From contig CABHNZ010000004.1 in the NCBI GenBank assembly GCA_902167985.1, positions 248,001 through 312,000 on the forward strand: DNA of 64,000 nucleotides. The letters are read 5' to 3'. The position numbers were made by a program, and so were the translations under genes. The notes beneath the pieces were generated by a model that was not told the DNA's origin, ran no database searches, and saw only the letters and a program-made list of their open reading frames with translations. Positions 18,517-29,140 of this stretch are shown here, piece after piece (within the stretch, counting starts at the first letter, position 1; every line of letters starts with the position of its first letter). This stretch comes from Shinella sp. UYSO24 (GTDB taxonomy: Bacteria; Pseudomonadota; Alphaproteobacteria; Rhizobiales; Rhizobiaceae).

Positions 18517-20324
18517 TCAGGCCGGTTCGAACAGCGTCTGGATCTGCATTTCCGGCACCAGAACCAAGCCCTTGTCGGTGATGCGTATATCGGGAATGAC
18601 GGAAAGCGGAATGAGGTTGAAGCCCATATAGGCGATGGTGCAGCCCGCTTTTTCCCATTCCTTCTTGAGCGCCTTCACCTCGTCTGCCACCGCATGCACG
18701 CGCTTGTCGGACAGAAGGCCAGCGATCGGCAGCGGCACCATGGCCGTCACCTTGCCATCCATGACGACGCAGACGCCACCCTGATGTGCCTCGATCGCAT
18801 CGAGCGCCACCTGCATGTCGGCATCATTGGTGCCGGCAACGATGATATTGTGGCTGTCATGCCCGACGGACGATGCGACGGCGCCCTTTTTCAGCCCGAA
18901 CCCGTTGAGCAGACCATGCGCCACATTGCCATCCGATTTGCCATGCCGCTCGACGACGGTGACGAAGCAGAGGTCATGACGGTCGAAATGCGTCTGCCAG
19001 TCATTGGCCGGCTCGAGCGTCACCGTGACATGGCCAAGCGTGATGCCGGGAAGCTCGGTCTTGATAGTATGCGCCACGACCTTTTCCAACGGCAGATCGG
19101 GCGAAAGCTTCAAGGCCTTCGGCAGCTTCACCGTATGATAGGCCGCCTCCGGATAGCGATAGGGCTTCGACAGCGCCTCGTCGAGAACCGGCGTGACCTT
19201 CTTCTGGTCGACCACCAGCTCCCCGCCATACCATGTGCTGATCGGCTCGAGATCGTCGGAGAGAAGCACCAGATCGGCGCGGCGCCCGCCGCCCATGCCG
19301 CCGATCTCGTTTTCCATGCCGAAGCGCGTCGCGCCATGCAGCGAACCCATCGCCCAGGCCTGTTCGCGCGTCATGCCGTGCTTCACCGCCTCGCGCGTCA
19401 CCCAGTCCAGACCGAAGGCGAGCAGATCATCGGCATCGCGGTCGTCGGTGCAGACGGCGACGCGCTTGTGGCTGGCGCCAAGCTCGGTGATCGTCTTGAT
19501 CGCCTGCGGCAGCGAATGCCACGGCGTCGTCGGCGGGCCGCCACGCAGGAAAAGCCAGACGCCGGCATCGAGAAGGTCGTCGGCAATATCCCGGTCGATC
19601 GCCTCATGCGTATCGGTCACGCCGGCGGCGGCATAGGCGGCAACGAATTCCCGGCCATAGACATGGCCCGAGACCGGCCGCCGCGCGAAAGCGCTGCGGC
19701 CAGAATGGCGTGGCTGCGCTCGTCACCCATGGCGACGGGCACGAAATCCATCTTCTCGCCGAGCGCGACCGCTTCCGGCCATTTGTCGAAGAGGGCAGCA
19801 ATCTTCTCCGGCGTCAGGTCGCCGCCGGCGGTTTCGAGTTCCGGCGAGGTGGCCGGCACGGTGCTCGGCACGGTGAGGAAGATCGATAGCGGCGCCTGCC
19901 GCGCGTCTTCGAGCATCGCCTCGACGCCGGCCACATCCATGACATTGCCGATCTCGTGGCTATCGCAGAAAATCGTCGTCGTGCCGTTGAGAAGCGCTGC
20001 CTCCGCATAGGCGCAGGCCGTCACCATCGAGGATTCGATATGCAGATGCGGATCGACGAGACCCGGCGCGATAATGCCGCCCTTCGCGTCATAGCGCTTC
20101 GCAGCGCTTCCCCGGTAGCTGCCCGCCGGCTTGACCGCCGCGATACGCCCGCCGGAAATCCAGACTTCCCTGTCGGCCAGAATGCGCTCGGAATAGGTGG
20201 ACATCACCCGCGCGCCGCCGATCACGAGATCCGGCTCGGCCCGTGCAGAAGCAACGTCGGCCAGAAGGCGTGTCATGGTGGAAAGCGGCTTGATGGAAAA
20301 GCGGTTGAGCGCGGTCATGGACAT
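18517..20324 (-). CDS. ade: Adenine deaminase (one frameshift)
   Basis: A two-domain amidohydrolase of ~602 residues of the AdeC type, converting adenine to hypoxanthine. The metal site is [13 protein letters not shown], followed by [14 protein letters not shown], then [11 protein letters not shown] and the C-terminal [16 protein letters not shown]. The frame breaks near 19682 in a GC-rich stretch; one restored base joins the two halves as 603 codons. ATG 20324 or 20318 can serve as start; the frame is open further upstream without family similarity. It is purine salvage, a single gene, and unrelated to the exo cluster that begins next to it. Confidence 0.88.
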
Positions 20325-20430
20325 CCCATTCTCGATGATTGTCAGGGTGCCACGCATACTATGGAAATGCGACCGTTGGTGGAAGCGCGATCTGGAACCA
20401 CGAGCGCCTATCACACAGGCCCGGCACATG

Positions 20431-20457
20431 AAAAAAGGGGCCGCTGACGCGCCCCCT
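20431..20457 (-). terminator. Terminator downstream of exoP
   Basis: On the minus strand a GC-rich stem (GGGG..CGC / GCG..CCCC) is followed by a run of six T. It closes the exo operon before the adenine deaminase gene. Confidence 0.65.
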
Positions 20458-20483
20458 TCCCAGTCTCATATCCCGAAATGCCG

Positions 20484-22883
20484 TTACTTGGCCGGTTCCG
20501 CGTCCGTGACGGCACGGCATTGCCCTTGGCGTCGATCGTATCCTTGTAATAGTTGTGATAGGTGGCGCGCAGGCTTTCCGGTGCACCCGGATCGGCATAT
20601 TTGCGAAGCTCGCCCATTTCCGTCTTGTTGAGGATGACGCCGATCGTCTTGGCGGCCACCTGCGGCTCGGCGCGCAATACGCTCTGCACCGCCTTGACCG
20701 GCGTGACACCCCATTCGGTGACGAAGACGAAGCCATCGACATAGGGCTCGAAGGCCTTGGCATCGATGACCGGGATCATCGGCGCAAGGTCGACGATGAT
20801 GACGTCGAACGTATCCTTCACGCTCTCGAGGAACTGGTTCATGCCCGTCGAGGCAAGCAGTTCGCTCGTATGCGCCAGCTGCTGGTTACGCATCGTCATC
20901 GGCAAAATCGTAAGCCTCGACTTACGGTCACGCGCGCCGCCGCCGTCCACGGAACCTTCTGCAGCACGACGTCCACGAGGCCGACTTCCGGCTCGCTGGC
21001 CAGCATCTTGCTGAGGCCGGGATTGCGAAGGTCGCCGTCGATGACGAGGGTCCGCACGCCGCTGGCCGAAATCAGGCCCGCAAGATTGGCCGCCACCATC
21101 GACTTGCCCTCGCCGGGCAAGCAGGAGACCACGCCGATAACGCAGCATTTACGGCCCTGAAGCACGATATCGCAGGCAAGCTTGGTATTGCGCAGCGTCT
21201 CGGCAAATTGCGAACGCGGTGCTTCGACGGCGATGCGCATGCGACGGCGGAACGAGGTCGGATCGCCGGCCGGCATGGCCACGCCTTCGGCCGGATCGGG
21301 ATGGTGATGATGCGCCGGTCCCTGATGACCTTGCCCTTGCGCCTGCTGCTCGTCGGCCTGGGCGCTGCCGATCCTCGGCAGATAGCCGAGGAACCGCATG
21401 CCGATCTTTTCCTGCACATCGTCGCCGGTGCGGAAGAACCGCTCGCGGAACTCCAGCAATGCGGCAATCGCACAGCCGATCAGGAGGCCAAGCACGATGG
21501 AGAGCGCCAGCGTCAGCGTCTTCTTCGGGCTGGATGGCGAAACGGGAAGACCCGCCTCGGAAATCACGCGGGCCTTGGCGATCGGCAGCGACTGAAGCTG
21601 TGAAGCCTGCTCGAAACGGCCAAGATAGGACTGATAGAGCGTCTTCAGCGCATCCGCCTTCTGCTGCAACTCGGCAAGCTGCACCATCGAGACATTCGAA
21701 TCCGCGTTATGGCCGGCCACTTTCTTGATGCTTTCACGCAAGGACTGCTCGCGTGAGGTCGCCACATCGAGATCGTTGCGGAAGCCGCTGGTCAGCTGCT
21801 GCAGCTCGCGGAAGATCTGGTTGGCCAGATCGGTCTTTTCCGAACGCAGCGCGACGGCCTGCGGATGATCGGCGCCAAACTGCTGAACAATGCCCTGTTC
21901 GCGATCATTGACGGTCGTATAGCGCTTGCGCAGGTCCTGAAGCACCGTGTTGTCCGTGTCGCGGGTGGAGATGACCGCGTTCTGCACGGCCGCATCAGGC
22001 CCCTTGTCGATGATCGCCTTATACTGGTTGTAGCGCGCCGAGGCCGTTGCCACATCGGCCTGTGCTGCAATCAGCTGGCTGTTGAGGTCGGAAAGCTGCT
22101 GCGAGGACATCAGCTCGCGCGCGGCGAGATGAGACCGTGGTCGCGCTTGAACTGCTCGACCGCCAGAGACGCCTGCTGGGCGCGGTGGTTGAGGTCCGTC
22201 ATGCGTTCCTGCAGCCAGACGGAAGCCCGTTCGGTTGCATCGAAATTGGCGTTCAGCTGCTCGGTCAGATAGGCATTGGCATAGGCCTTGGCGAGCTGCT
22301 GCGAAAGCGCGGCCTCCGGCGAACGGATGGAGAGTGCGATGACCGAGCTGCGGCCCGTGCGCTCGGCCGTGATCGACTGCTGCAGCACGGCCGCGGCCTT
22401 TTCACGCTTGCCGGCCCGGATCTGCGCCTCGGTCGGCGGCGGGGTGCCCGGGGAAAGAAGCGACACGATGCTCTTGACGGCACCCTTGACGAGATCGACC
22501 GGCGAGCTTGGCGGATCGACGATCGCATCATTCTCATCGAGCTTCGTCGCGGTGACGACGCTCATGGCCAGTTCCTTGGACTTCAGGATTTCGACCGCGC
22601 TCGACATCTGGTTGTCGATCAGCTGGGCCGACTGGTTATCCGTCTGGTCTTCGGCGAAACGCGAAAGGTTCTCGTCGACGAGAATATTCGTCATCGACGT
22701 GTACATCGGATGAGCGGTGAAGAGATAGATGCCCGCGAGCACTACCGCGGCAATGACGCAGCTGATGATGACGCCAAGCCGGCGCATCGCCGCCGACCAC
22801 AGCTTGTCGAGGTCGATGAACGTATCATTGTCCTTCGCCTCGCTGGGGAAAATCGTTGCCGGTCGGTAATTAACCTGATCCAT
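20484..22883 (-). CDS. exoP: ExoP: Wzc-like polysaccharide co-polymerase / BY-kinase (three frameshifts)
   Basis: About 800 residues: N-terminal Wzz domain with a membrane helix near 35-60, a long periplasmic coiled coil, a second helix near 440, then a cytoplasmic bacterial tyrosine kinase. The kinase has Walker A SCLPGEGKSMVAANLA, Walker A' TLVIDGDLRNP, Walker B FDVIIVDLAP and a short Tyr-rich tail (YHNYYKD). In S. meliloti ExoP controls succinoglycan chain length with ExoQ and ExoF. The frame breaks near 22130 (TCGGCC reads TCGCC), near 20935, and near 20510 (CCGGTC reads CCGTC). With these restored the gene has 801 codons ending at TAA 20484. It is the last gene of the exoHKLAMONP operon. 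Confidence 0.9.
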
Positions 22884-22914
22884 GTTTTTTTCCGCGTTGG
22901 GGAATATCGGGAGT

Positions 22915-22956
22915 GAACGGCAGAAAAGCCCTGCCGTTCCTCGGACTGAAGTCCGA
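22915..22956. other. Two stem-loops in the exoN-exoP gap
   Basis: GAACGGCAG with its exact complement (22915-22939) and TCGGAC-TGAA-GTCCGA (22941-22956) lie in the 77-bp gap. There is no T-run on the minus strand, so RNA processing or partial termination that sets exoP expression is likelier than a full stop. Inferred. Confidence 0.45.
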
Positions 22957-22960
22957 TCGC

Positions 22961-23869
22961 TCAGGCAGCCTTGACCCGCGCCTTGTCATGCATGTCGAGC
23001 AGATCCTTGACCGAGTTGTAAATGTCCTCGCCCATGTCGGACCGCAGCATCGCGAAAGCCACATTCGCCTCGATGAAGCCGCGCTTGGAACCGCAATCGA
23101 AGGTGCGGCCCGTATAGGGATGAGCGTGGAAAGGCTGCACGTTGAGAAGCTTCTGCATGCTGTCCGTCAGCTGGATCTCGTTGCCGGCACCGCGCTCCTG
23201 GCTGGCCAGCAATTCGAAGATTTCCGGCTGCAGGATATAGCGGCCATTCAGATAGTAGTTGGACGGCGCGTCTTCCGGCTTCGGCTTTTCCACCATGCCG
23301 GTGACTTCAAGACCATGATTGACGCTGCGGCCGATATCGATGACGCCATAGCTCGACGTCTCTTCCGGCGCGCATTGCTCGACTGCAAACACATTGCCGC
23401 CGACTTCTTCATAGAGCTCCATCAGGCCGGCCATGCAGCCCTTGCGGCCATAGGAGACCATGTCGGGCAGAAGCAGCGCGAAGGGCTCGTCGCCCACCAG
23501 TTCGCGCGCACACCAGACGGCATGGCCAAGCCCGAGCGGCACCTGCTGGCGCGTGTAGCTCACGGTACCGGCCAGCGGCAGCATCTTTTCGAGCTGCGTC
23601 ACCTGCACGGTCTTGCCGGAGCGGGTCAGCGTCGCGATCAGTTCCGGCGCGCTGTCGAAATAGTCCTCGATCGCCGTCTTGTTGCGGCTGGTGACGAAGA
23701 TGATGTTCTCGATGCCGGCTTGCATGGCTTCGTCGACGGCATATTGCACCACCGGCCGATCGACGATCGTCAGCATCTCCTTCGGCATGGCCTTGGTCGC
23801 GGGCAAAAACCGCGTGCCATTGCCCGCCACGGGGATAACTGCCTTGCGAACTGGTCTCTTCATATTCAT
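22961..23869 (-). CDS. exoN: ExoN: UTP-glucose-1-phosphate uridylyltransferase
   Basis: A 302-residue GalU-family nucleotidyltransferase making UDP-glucose from UTP and glucose-1-phosphate. It has the signature loop [20 protein letters not shown] and the usual [19 protein letters not shown] and [12 protein letters not shown] segments. ATG 23869 is the start. It reads in frame from the upstream glycosyltransferase only because that gene's stop is hidden by a base loss; the apparent fusion should be ignored. Its place between exoO and exoP marks it as the exo-linked copy. Confidence 0.92.
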   Translation of the reverse strand: MNMKRPVRKAVIPVAGNGTRFLPATKAMPKEMLTIVDRPVVQYAVDEAMQAGIENIIFVTSRNKTAIEDYFDSAPELIATLTRSGKTVQVTQLEKMLPLAGTVSYTRQQVPLGLGHAVWCARELVGDEPFALLLPDMVSYGRKGCMAGLMELYEEVGGNVFAVEQCAPEETSSYGVIDIGRSVNHGLEVTGMVEKPKPEDAPSNYYLNGRYILQPEIFELLASQERGAGNEIQLTDSMQKLLNVQPFHAHPYTGRTFDCGSKRGFIEANVAFAMLRSDMGEDIYNSVKDLLDMHDKARVKAA

Positions 23870-23882
23870 CCTTCGTCCTTTC

Positions 23883-24903
23883 CTAAAGGGCACCCCGGCC
23901 CTGATCCGGTCGGATTTCAGTTGCGCCGGCGGGTCCCACCAGCCGCGCATGCGAACGGCGATCGGCATTTTCAGGTGCCTGAGGGCACGCGGATTGCCGA
24001 TCGCTGTTTTTAGGAAGCCGCCAACGGATTTTCTCTTGATCTCGTCGACAAGCGTCAGAAATGAGCCCGCCTCGATGAGGCTGCGGGTTCGCAGCGCCTG
24101 TGCCTGCGCGGCCGCCTCGTCCAGCGTGTAGCGGGCAAGGAATGTCTTATCGCCGAGAAGCATCGCATCGAGATGCTCCTGCTTCAGCACCCGCGAGATC
24201 GACCCGTGGCGCAGATGGTAGACATAGCCCGTCGAGGGCTCGATGGCGCAGCGCCCGCCGGCAGCAATGGCCGAGGCAAGCAGGATATAATCCTCGCCGA
24301 CCCTGAGCGTCTCATCGAAGCTAAGATCCTGGGCGGCAAGAAAGGCGCGTTCGAAGATCGGCTTCATATAGCCGAAATTGAAGGTGGTATCGAAAATCAC
24401 GTTTGAGCGGATGAAATCGGCAAGCGTCATTTCGCTTCGTCCCGCAAGCACCGCCCAGGGGAACATTGCCGTCGGCTTGCCGCCATCGAGCGGAATGACA
24501 TCGATATTGTCGACGACGATCTGCGCCTTCTCGTCCTCCGCCCGCTTCAGCATGGCTTTCAGGCGGTTGGGATAGATCGTATCGTCCGCATCAAGCGTTG
24601 CAAGCCAGCGCCCGCGGCAGCCGCGAACCCGGCATTGCGGGCCGCAGCCGGGCCGCCATTCCTCTCCTGCGCCACCAGCCGCACGCGCGGATCCGGGTAA
24701 TTGGCGACAAGCGCGCGCGTCCCGTCCGTCGAGCAATCGTCGATGACGATCACCTCGACCGAGACGCCGACCTGCGCAAGCGCGCTGGCAATCGCACCCT
24801 GCAACGTCTCCTGCGCATTATAGGCAGCGACGATGAAGCTCACATCCGGCATATCGCCACCGGTCTCGACGCCGGACGTCGTCATGGCAGATCCGCTCGT
24901 CAT
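23883..24903 (-). CDS. exoO: ExoO: family 2 glycosyltransferase (two frameshifts)
   Basis: A GT-A glycosyltransferase of ~340 residues. The N-terminal [39 protein letters not shown] and [11 protein letters not shown] (the DxD-type motif) are family 2 landmarks. In S. meliloti ExoO adds a beta-1,6-linked glucose to the succinoglycan side chain. The start at 24903 overlaps the exoM stop as ATGA. The frame breaks near 24615 and near 23890 (GGGGG reads GGGG). Restoring both gives 341 codons ending at TAG 23883 and separates it from exoN. Confidence 0.87.
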
Positions 24904-25826
24904 GCCGCCTCCACAGTGCCGTATTGGCGGATTTCGCGCATGCCAAGCATGCCCATCACTGCACCGGCATGCAGAAGTCCACGCAACACATATCGGTTAC
25001 GCCTGATCGGGAACGGCGCCGTGGCCAGTGCAGCACCGGCGCAGAAACCCATCTTCAGGCCGGCAATCGCCGTCTGTTTCAGCCTTGCCGCGCCCGCATG
25101 CTTGGTCGCGACCAGGCGCCCATGGGTCTGGCCGAACCGGAAGCGGCGCTTGGCAAGCCAGGAAAACTGTGCCCGCTTTTCCGGCACCGGTTCCAGCACC
25201 AGCGCATCGGCGGCAAACTCGATCCGACCACCATCGTCGGTAAGCCCGGTGAAGAAATCCGTATCCTCGCCGCCGCTCTGGCCGAGCGGCAGCGCGAAAC
25301 GCCGGGATGCAACATGCGGCGACCTCATGTCGAGAAGCACGTTGCAGGTATAGCCGGTGATGATCCGCCCGCCGACCCAGACAGGCATGGTCGAATGAAA
25401 ATCGCCCTTGCGCATCCAGTCAGCCCCGACCCCGTCATAGACGGCGCGCACCGGGCCAAGAACGGCCTCGGCACCGGTATCGCGCGCCTTCGAAAACAGT
25501 TCGAGGATCCATCGCCGGTCCGCCGCCTCATCATCATCGATGAAGGCAAGATAATCGGCGCTGGAGGCATTCATGCAGGCATTGCGGGCAATCGAGATGT
25601 TCGATTTCGGGCAATGCACGTAGTCGATCGGAAACGGCGAACGGTCCCGGAGACTGTCCACCAGGTCCCGCGCGCTCGGTTCCGCATCATTGTCGGCAAC
25701 GATCAACCGCAGGACCGCATTGGCAGGCACCTGCTGGCGGAACAGCGAGACGAGCGTCTCGCGCAGGTCCGGCCGGCGATAGGTGCAGATGCCGATGTCG
25801 ATGCGGATCTTGTCAGTTGATGCCAT
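24900..25826 (-). CDS. exoM: ExoM: succinoglycan glucosyltransferase
   Basis: 308 residues, close to the length of S. meliloti ExoM, and intact. Family 2 motifs are IDIGICTYRRPDLRETL, SNISIARNACMN, LAFIDDDEAADRRWI and a GGEDTDFFTGL acid motif, with one or two weak hydrophobic stretches at the C-terminus. ExoM adds a beta-1,4-glucose to the lipid-linked succinoglycan subunit at the cytoplasmic face. It overlaps exoA and exoO by ATGA at both ends. Confidence 0.9.
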   Translation of the reverse strand: MASTDKIRIDIGICTYRRPDLRETLVSLFRQQVPANAVLRLIVADNDAEPSARDLVDSLRDRSPFPIDYVHCPKSNISIARNACMNASSADYLAFIDDDEAADRRWILELFSKARDTGAEAVLGPVRAVYDGVGADWMRKGDFHSTMPVWVGGRIITGYTCNVLLDMRSPHVASRRFALPLGQSGGEDTDFFTGLTDDGGRIEFAADALVLEPVPEKRAQFSWLAKRRFRFGQTHGRLVATKHAGAARLKQTAIAGLKMGFCAGAALATAPFPIRRNRYVLRGLLHAGAVMGMLGMREIRQYGTVEAA

Positions 25827-26989
25827 CAGGCGACGCTCCTTCGACGGATGCCGGCCAGTTCGAGCCAGAAGCCCGCCGACCAGGCGAAGTGCATGATCAT
25901 GGCCGAGACCGCCGCGAGCGGTCCGTAGGGATTACGATGGCCGACCGCCATCCAGAACCCGTAGCCAAGGCAGGCTGCTGCCCACAGGACGAACGGAACG
26001 GCAGCCCACCAGTAGAGCAATGCAAGAACCGCGCCGATTACGACGGGCGCCACCGCCAGCGGAATGGCTTGCCGCACCTTGGGGATGGACCGGTGCTTCA
26101 ACAGGTTGCGCGCCCTGCCCCGACCATACCCAAGATATTGGCGAAACAATGCCGCCGCACTCGATCGCGGGTAGTAGGTCATGTAGGTTTTCGACGTCAT
26201 CCAGATGCGAAAGCCCATTTCGCGCAGACGATAGTCGAGTTCCGCGTCTTCATTGTGACTGAAGCTCTCGTCATAGCCGCCGACGGCGAGAAAAGCGGCA
26301 ATCTGCATCAGCGCATGGTGGCCGTGGTCGATCCACTGCCCGCCGCCGCCGGCCCTGTGCTTGGAGCCTCCATTGCCGAGCCGCGAATTCTGCGCAATCG
26401 CCGTCGCCTTCTGGAACGTGCCGAAGCCGACTGTTTCCATGCCGACGACGACGGAATCCGCCTGCAGCGCCTTTGCTTCCTCGATCAGCGCCCGGCAGTA
26501 ATTGTCGGGATAATCGCCATGCGCGTCGATGCGGATGAGATAATCGCGATCATCGCCGAAACGCCGAACGGCGAGATTGATCGCGGCACTCTGGATCTTC
26601 TTCGGATTGTGGAGAAGAACGACGTTCGGGATCTCCTGCGCGACGGCCTTCACGATATCCTGCGTACCGTCACGGCTGCCACCATCGGCCACCACGATGA
26701 GCGCATCATAACCCGCGCGCTGCTTGTCGAGCTTGCGGATCAGGGCATCGATCGTCGCGGCCTCATTGAGCGCCGGAATGACGATAAGGGTACGCGGATC
26801 ATCCGCGACCGGAAAATTATAGGCGGCCCGAAGCGGCCTGAAGGAACTGACCGCCCCCGTCCCCGTTGCCGCAGCGGCCGGGGCCGGCGCGACAACCGTT
26901 GCTACTCCCGCGGCAGCATCATCACTGACACTGGCCACATCATTCTCTCTGACAATTTCTGGGGCATGCGAAGGCTCACGCGATACCAT
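25826..26989 (-). CDS. exoA: ExoA: succinoglycan glucosyltransferase
   Basis: About 387 residues. An Ala/Pro-rich leader of ~60 residues precedes a family 2 domain: RTLIVIPALNEAATIDALI, VVADGGSRDGTQDIV, YLIRIDAHGDYP and SHNEDAELDYRLREMG, with two or three C-terminal membrane helices. ExoA adds beta-1,3-glucose after the first galactose. The start at ATG 26989 is chosen because GAGGTG lies just upstream. The same frame runs open into the exoL 3' end, giving a false longer protein. The leader is longer than in S. meliloti ExoA (about 330 residues) and may be partly non-coding. Confidence 0.87.
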   Translation of the reverse strand: MVSREPSHAPEIVRENDVASVSDDAAAGVATVVAPAPAAAATGTGAVSSFRPLRAAYNFPVADDPRTLIVIPALNEAATIDALIRKLDKQRAGYDALIVVADGGSRDGTQDIVKAVAQEIPNVVLLHNPKKIQSAAINLAVRRFGDDRDYLIRIDAHGDYPDNYCRALIEEAKALQADSVVVGMETVGFGTFQKATAIAQNSRLGNGGSKHRAGGGGQWIDHGHHALMQIAAFLAVGGYDESFSHNEDAELDYRLREMGFRIWMTSKTYMTYYPRSSAAALFRQYLGYGRGRARNLLKHRSIPKVRQAIPLAVAPVVIGAVLALLYWWAAVPFVLWAAACLGYGFWMAVGHRNPYGPLAAVSAMIMHFAWSAGFWLELAGIRRRSVA

Positions 26990-27053
26990 AACTACACCTC
27001 GCGACTGCTCTGTTGGAAGAACCGGCAGGACTGCCGGCGGCGGAAACTCGGTA

Positions 27054-28199
27054 TTAAGCGCGCCGAGACGGGCAACCAGCGCCCGGCAATCGGCGGCATC
27101 CGTCACCCACTGGCCGCGATCGATCGCGGTCAGGCGGGAGAACATCTGGCCATAGGCCTCGCTGTTCATGGTCGAGAACAGCGTCTGAAGTGCATCCGGC
27201 GTCACGCTCTCGAGCGTCACGCCCATGTTCCGGCGAGCAACGAAACGGCCGGTCTCGGTCGTGGCAAGCGTGATCGGCACGGCGCCATGCAGGCTGCCTC
27301 GTAAAGCCGGTTCGGCAGCAGCCAGTCGGAATTCAGCCCTTCCTCGAAGAAATCGATCGCCCAGGTGAACTGCACGTCGTTGTAGATCTCCGAAAGATCC
27401 TCCGGATTGCGGTAGGCCCCGTGGAATTCCACATGCGGTGCGGCCTCGACCAGCGCATCGAAATCGGCAAACTCGCTATAGGCCGGCCGGCCACGTAGCA
27501 CGATCTCGACCTTGCCCTCCATGCGGGCGGCGAAATCGATGAGGATGCCAAGTGACTTGGCGCAGCGGATCGCCCCGAACCAGCCGATCCGCCAGGGTTT
27601 CCCGGTTCCGGCGGCCGCGGCGCGACCGGCATTGCCGCCCGTTCGCCATCAAGTGCCAGAACCTTGTTTTCAAGCAGCAGAACCGGCAGATCGAGCCCGG
27701 AAAGCGGCTTGAAGAAGTTTTCGACAAAGGCCGGCGAGCTGGTGATCAAAAGCTTGGCGCGTGCGCCAAGCCGGCGCTGCGCCGCCCGCATCATCTGCCC
27801 CTTGATGCCGTCATCGAGCAGCAGGCGATGGATATCGAGGCATTCGTAGACGATCGGCGTCTCTGCCCCGAAAAGATCGGCGGCGGCTCCTGCAAGCGCC
27901 AGCGTCTCGAGATTGCGGGCGATGATGACATCGGGCTTTGCCACCCCAGCCAGTTTTCCGCGCAGGCCCATGCGGGCGGAGGCAACCGCGCCGATGCGCT
28001 GCAGGAAGCGCCCATCCGCCGTCTCGCCGAGCACGATGGACGTCACCTCCGTCTCGGAGGCAAGCAGGTTCCGGCCGCGCGTAAACCCGGCAACGGTCAC
28101 TGTCGCGCCGCCGGCTTTGAGTGTCAGCACCCGCCGCCGGATGGCGGCATCGGCAAGATCATGGGCCAGGTAGAGGACCTGCAGTGTCAAATCGTCCAT
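27054..28199 (-). CDS. exoL: ExoL: succinoglycan glycosyltransferase (three frameshifts)
   Basis: A glycosyltransferase of ~382 residues with a GT-B-like layout: VLYLAHDLADAAIRRRV at the start, PDVIIARNLETLALA, YECLDIHRLLLDDG, and a C-terminal donor half with FHGAYRNPEDLSEIYNDVQF and LYEAACMG. In S. meliloti ExoL is needed for the third sugar of the subunit. Frame breaks lie near 27600, near 27285 and near 27062; with one base restored at each the gene ends at TAA 27054 with 383 codons. A TAG at 26992 is a less likely end. Start ATG 28199. Confidence 0.83.
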
Positions 28200-28313
28200 C
28201 TCCGTCTTCGAGCCTGGGGTTGTGGGAAAGCCCGAGGCAGCTTGAAAAACTGGGGCCTGCAACAAGAAAGGATCTGCAAAATCGAGGGTGGGCGACGAGC
28301 CGCGGGGTGCGGC

Positions 28314-29138
28314 TCAGTCGAGCGTGCAGAGCACGGACTGGGGGAACTGGCAGTCTTCGCCGAGCGCGGTAAAGGCCACCCGGTCGATCGTCATCGTGGC
28401 GGGGCCGTTATAGGAAAACGGTCCCATCCATTGCTTCAGCGTGTCCGTGCCCCAGAGGCTGAGAAAGATCTTCTGGGCATTGGTCGGAATTTTTGCCGGA
28501 TCGGTGACTTCCTGCACCATCTGGCCATTGACGAAGAACCGCAGGCGGTTCGGCTCCCAGATGAAGGCATAGTCGTTGAAGCCCTTGTCGGCCCCGCCGG
28601 AAACGGCGGTCAGCTTCTCGTTCTTGCCCTTGCCGTTGATATACTGGTTGACCTGAACCTCACCGGTATTCTTGCCGAGAACCTCGAAGTCGATCTCGTC
28701 CCACGGCTTCTTGTCCGTCGGGCCGATATAGGTGAAGAAGGCGGAGTTCAGCCCCGAGCCGGTCGCAGCCTTCATCCGCACCTCATAGGTGCCGTAGCCG
28801 TAGCGCGCCTTGGTCTGGATCTCGCCGCAGACATATTGGCGATCCTTGGTCTGCTGTTGCTGGAAACCGAGCGTCAGTTCGCCGTTTTCGAGCCCCACCT
28901 GCCGCTTCGACCAGGTGCAGTTCTGGTGCGCGCCATTGTTCCAGCCATCCGAGACGTACCAGAAGGACGGATCGATCCGGTCGAAGTTCTCGACGAAGGA
29001 TTTCCCCTTCGCATCGGCCATCTGCGGCACGGCGGGCTTCTGCGCATCCTGCGCGTTGACCGAAGAGACCGACAAGATGGATACGGCTGCGATGACCGCG
29101 GCAAGACGAGGACCACAGGTCCGGAAAAGAGAGATCAT
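28314..29138 (-). CDS. exoK: ExoK: secreted family 16 endo-beta-glucanase
   Basis: 274 residues, intact. A Sec signal peptide (cleavage after ...SVNA, near residue 29) is followed by a GH16 domain with the catalytic motif WDEIDFEVLG, where the two Glu are nucleophile and acid/base. In S. meliloti ExoK (endo-1,3-1,4-beta-glycanase) cuts nascent succinoglycan into lower-mass chains. ATG 29138 has a GGAGG site. It starts 2 bp after exoH. Confidence 0.92.
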   Translation of the reverse strand: MISLFRTCGPRLAAVIAAVSILSVSSVNAQDAQKPAVPQMADAKGKSFVENFDRIDPSFWYVSDGWNNGAHQNCTWSKRQVGLENGELTLGFQQQQTKDRQYVCGEIQTKARYGYGTYEVRMKAATGSGLNSAFFTYIGPTDKKPWDEIDFEVLGKNTGEVQVNQYINGKGKNEKLTAVSGGADKGFNDYAFIWEPNRLRFFVNGQMVQEVTDPAKIPTNAQKIFLSLWGTDTLKQWMGPFSYNGPATMTIDRVAFTALGEDCQFPQSVLCTLD

Positions 29139-29140
29139 CG

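Noticed and set aside
18448-20010. 520-codon plus-strand open frame opposite adenine deaminase.
   Set aside because: It is a shadow of the ade gene, whose metal-site motifs are on the minus strand.
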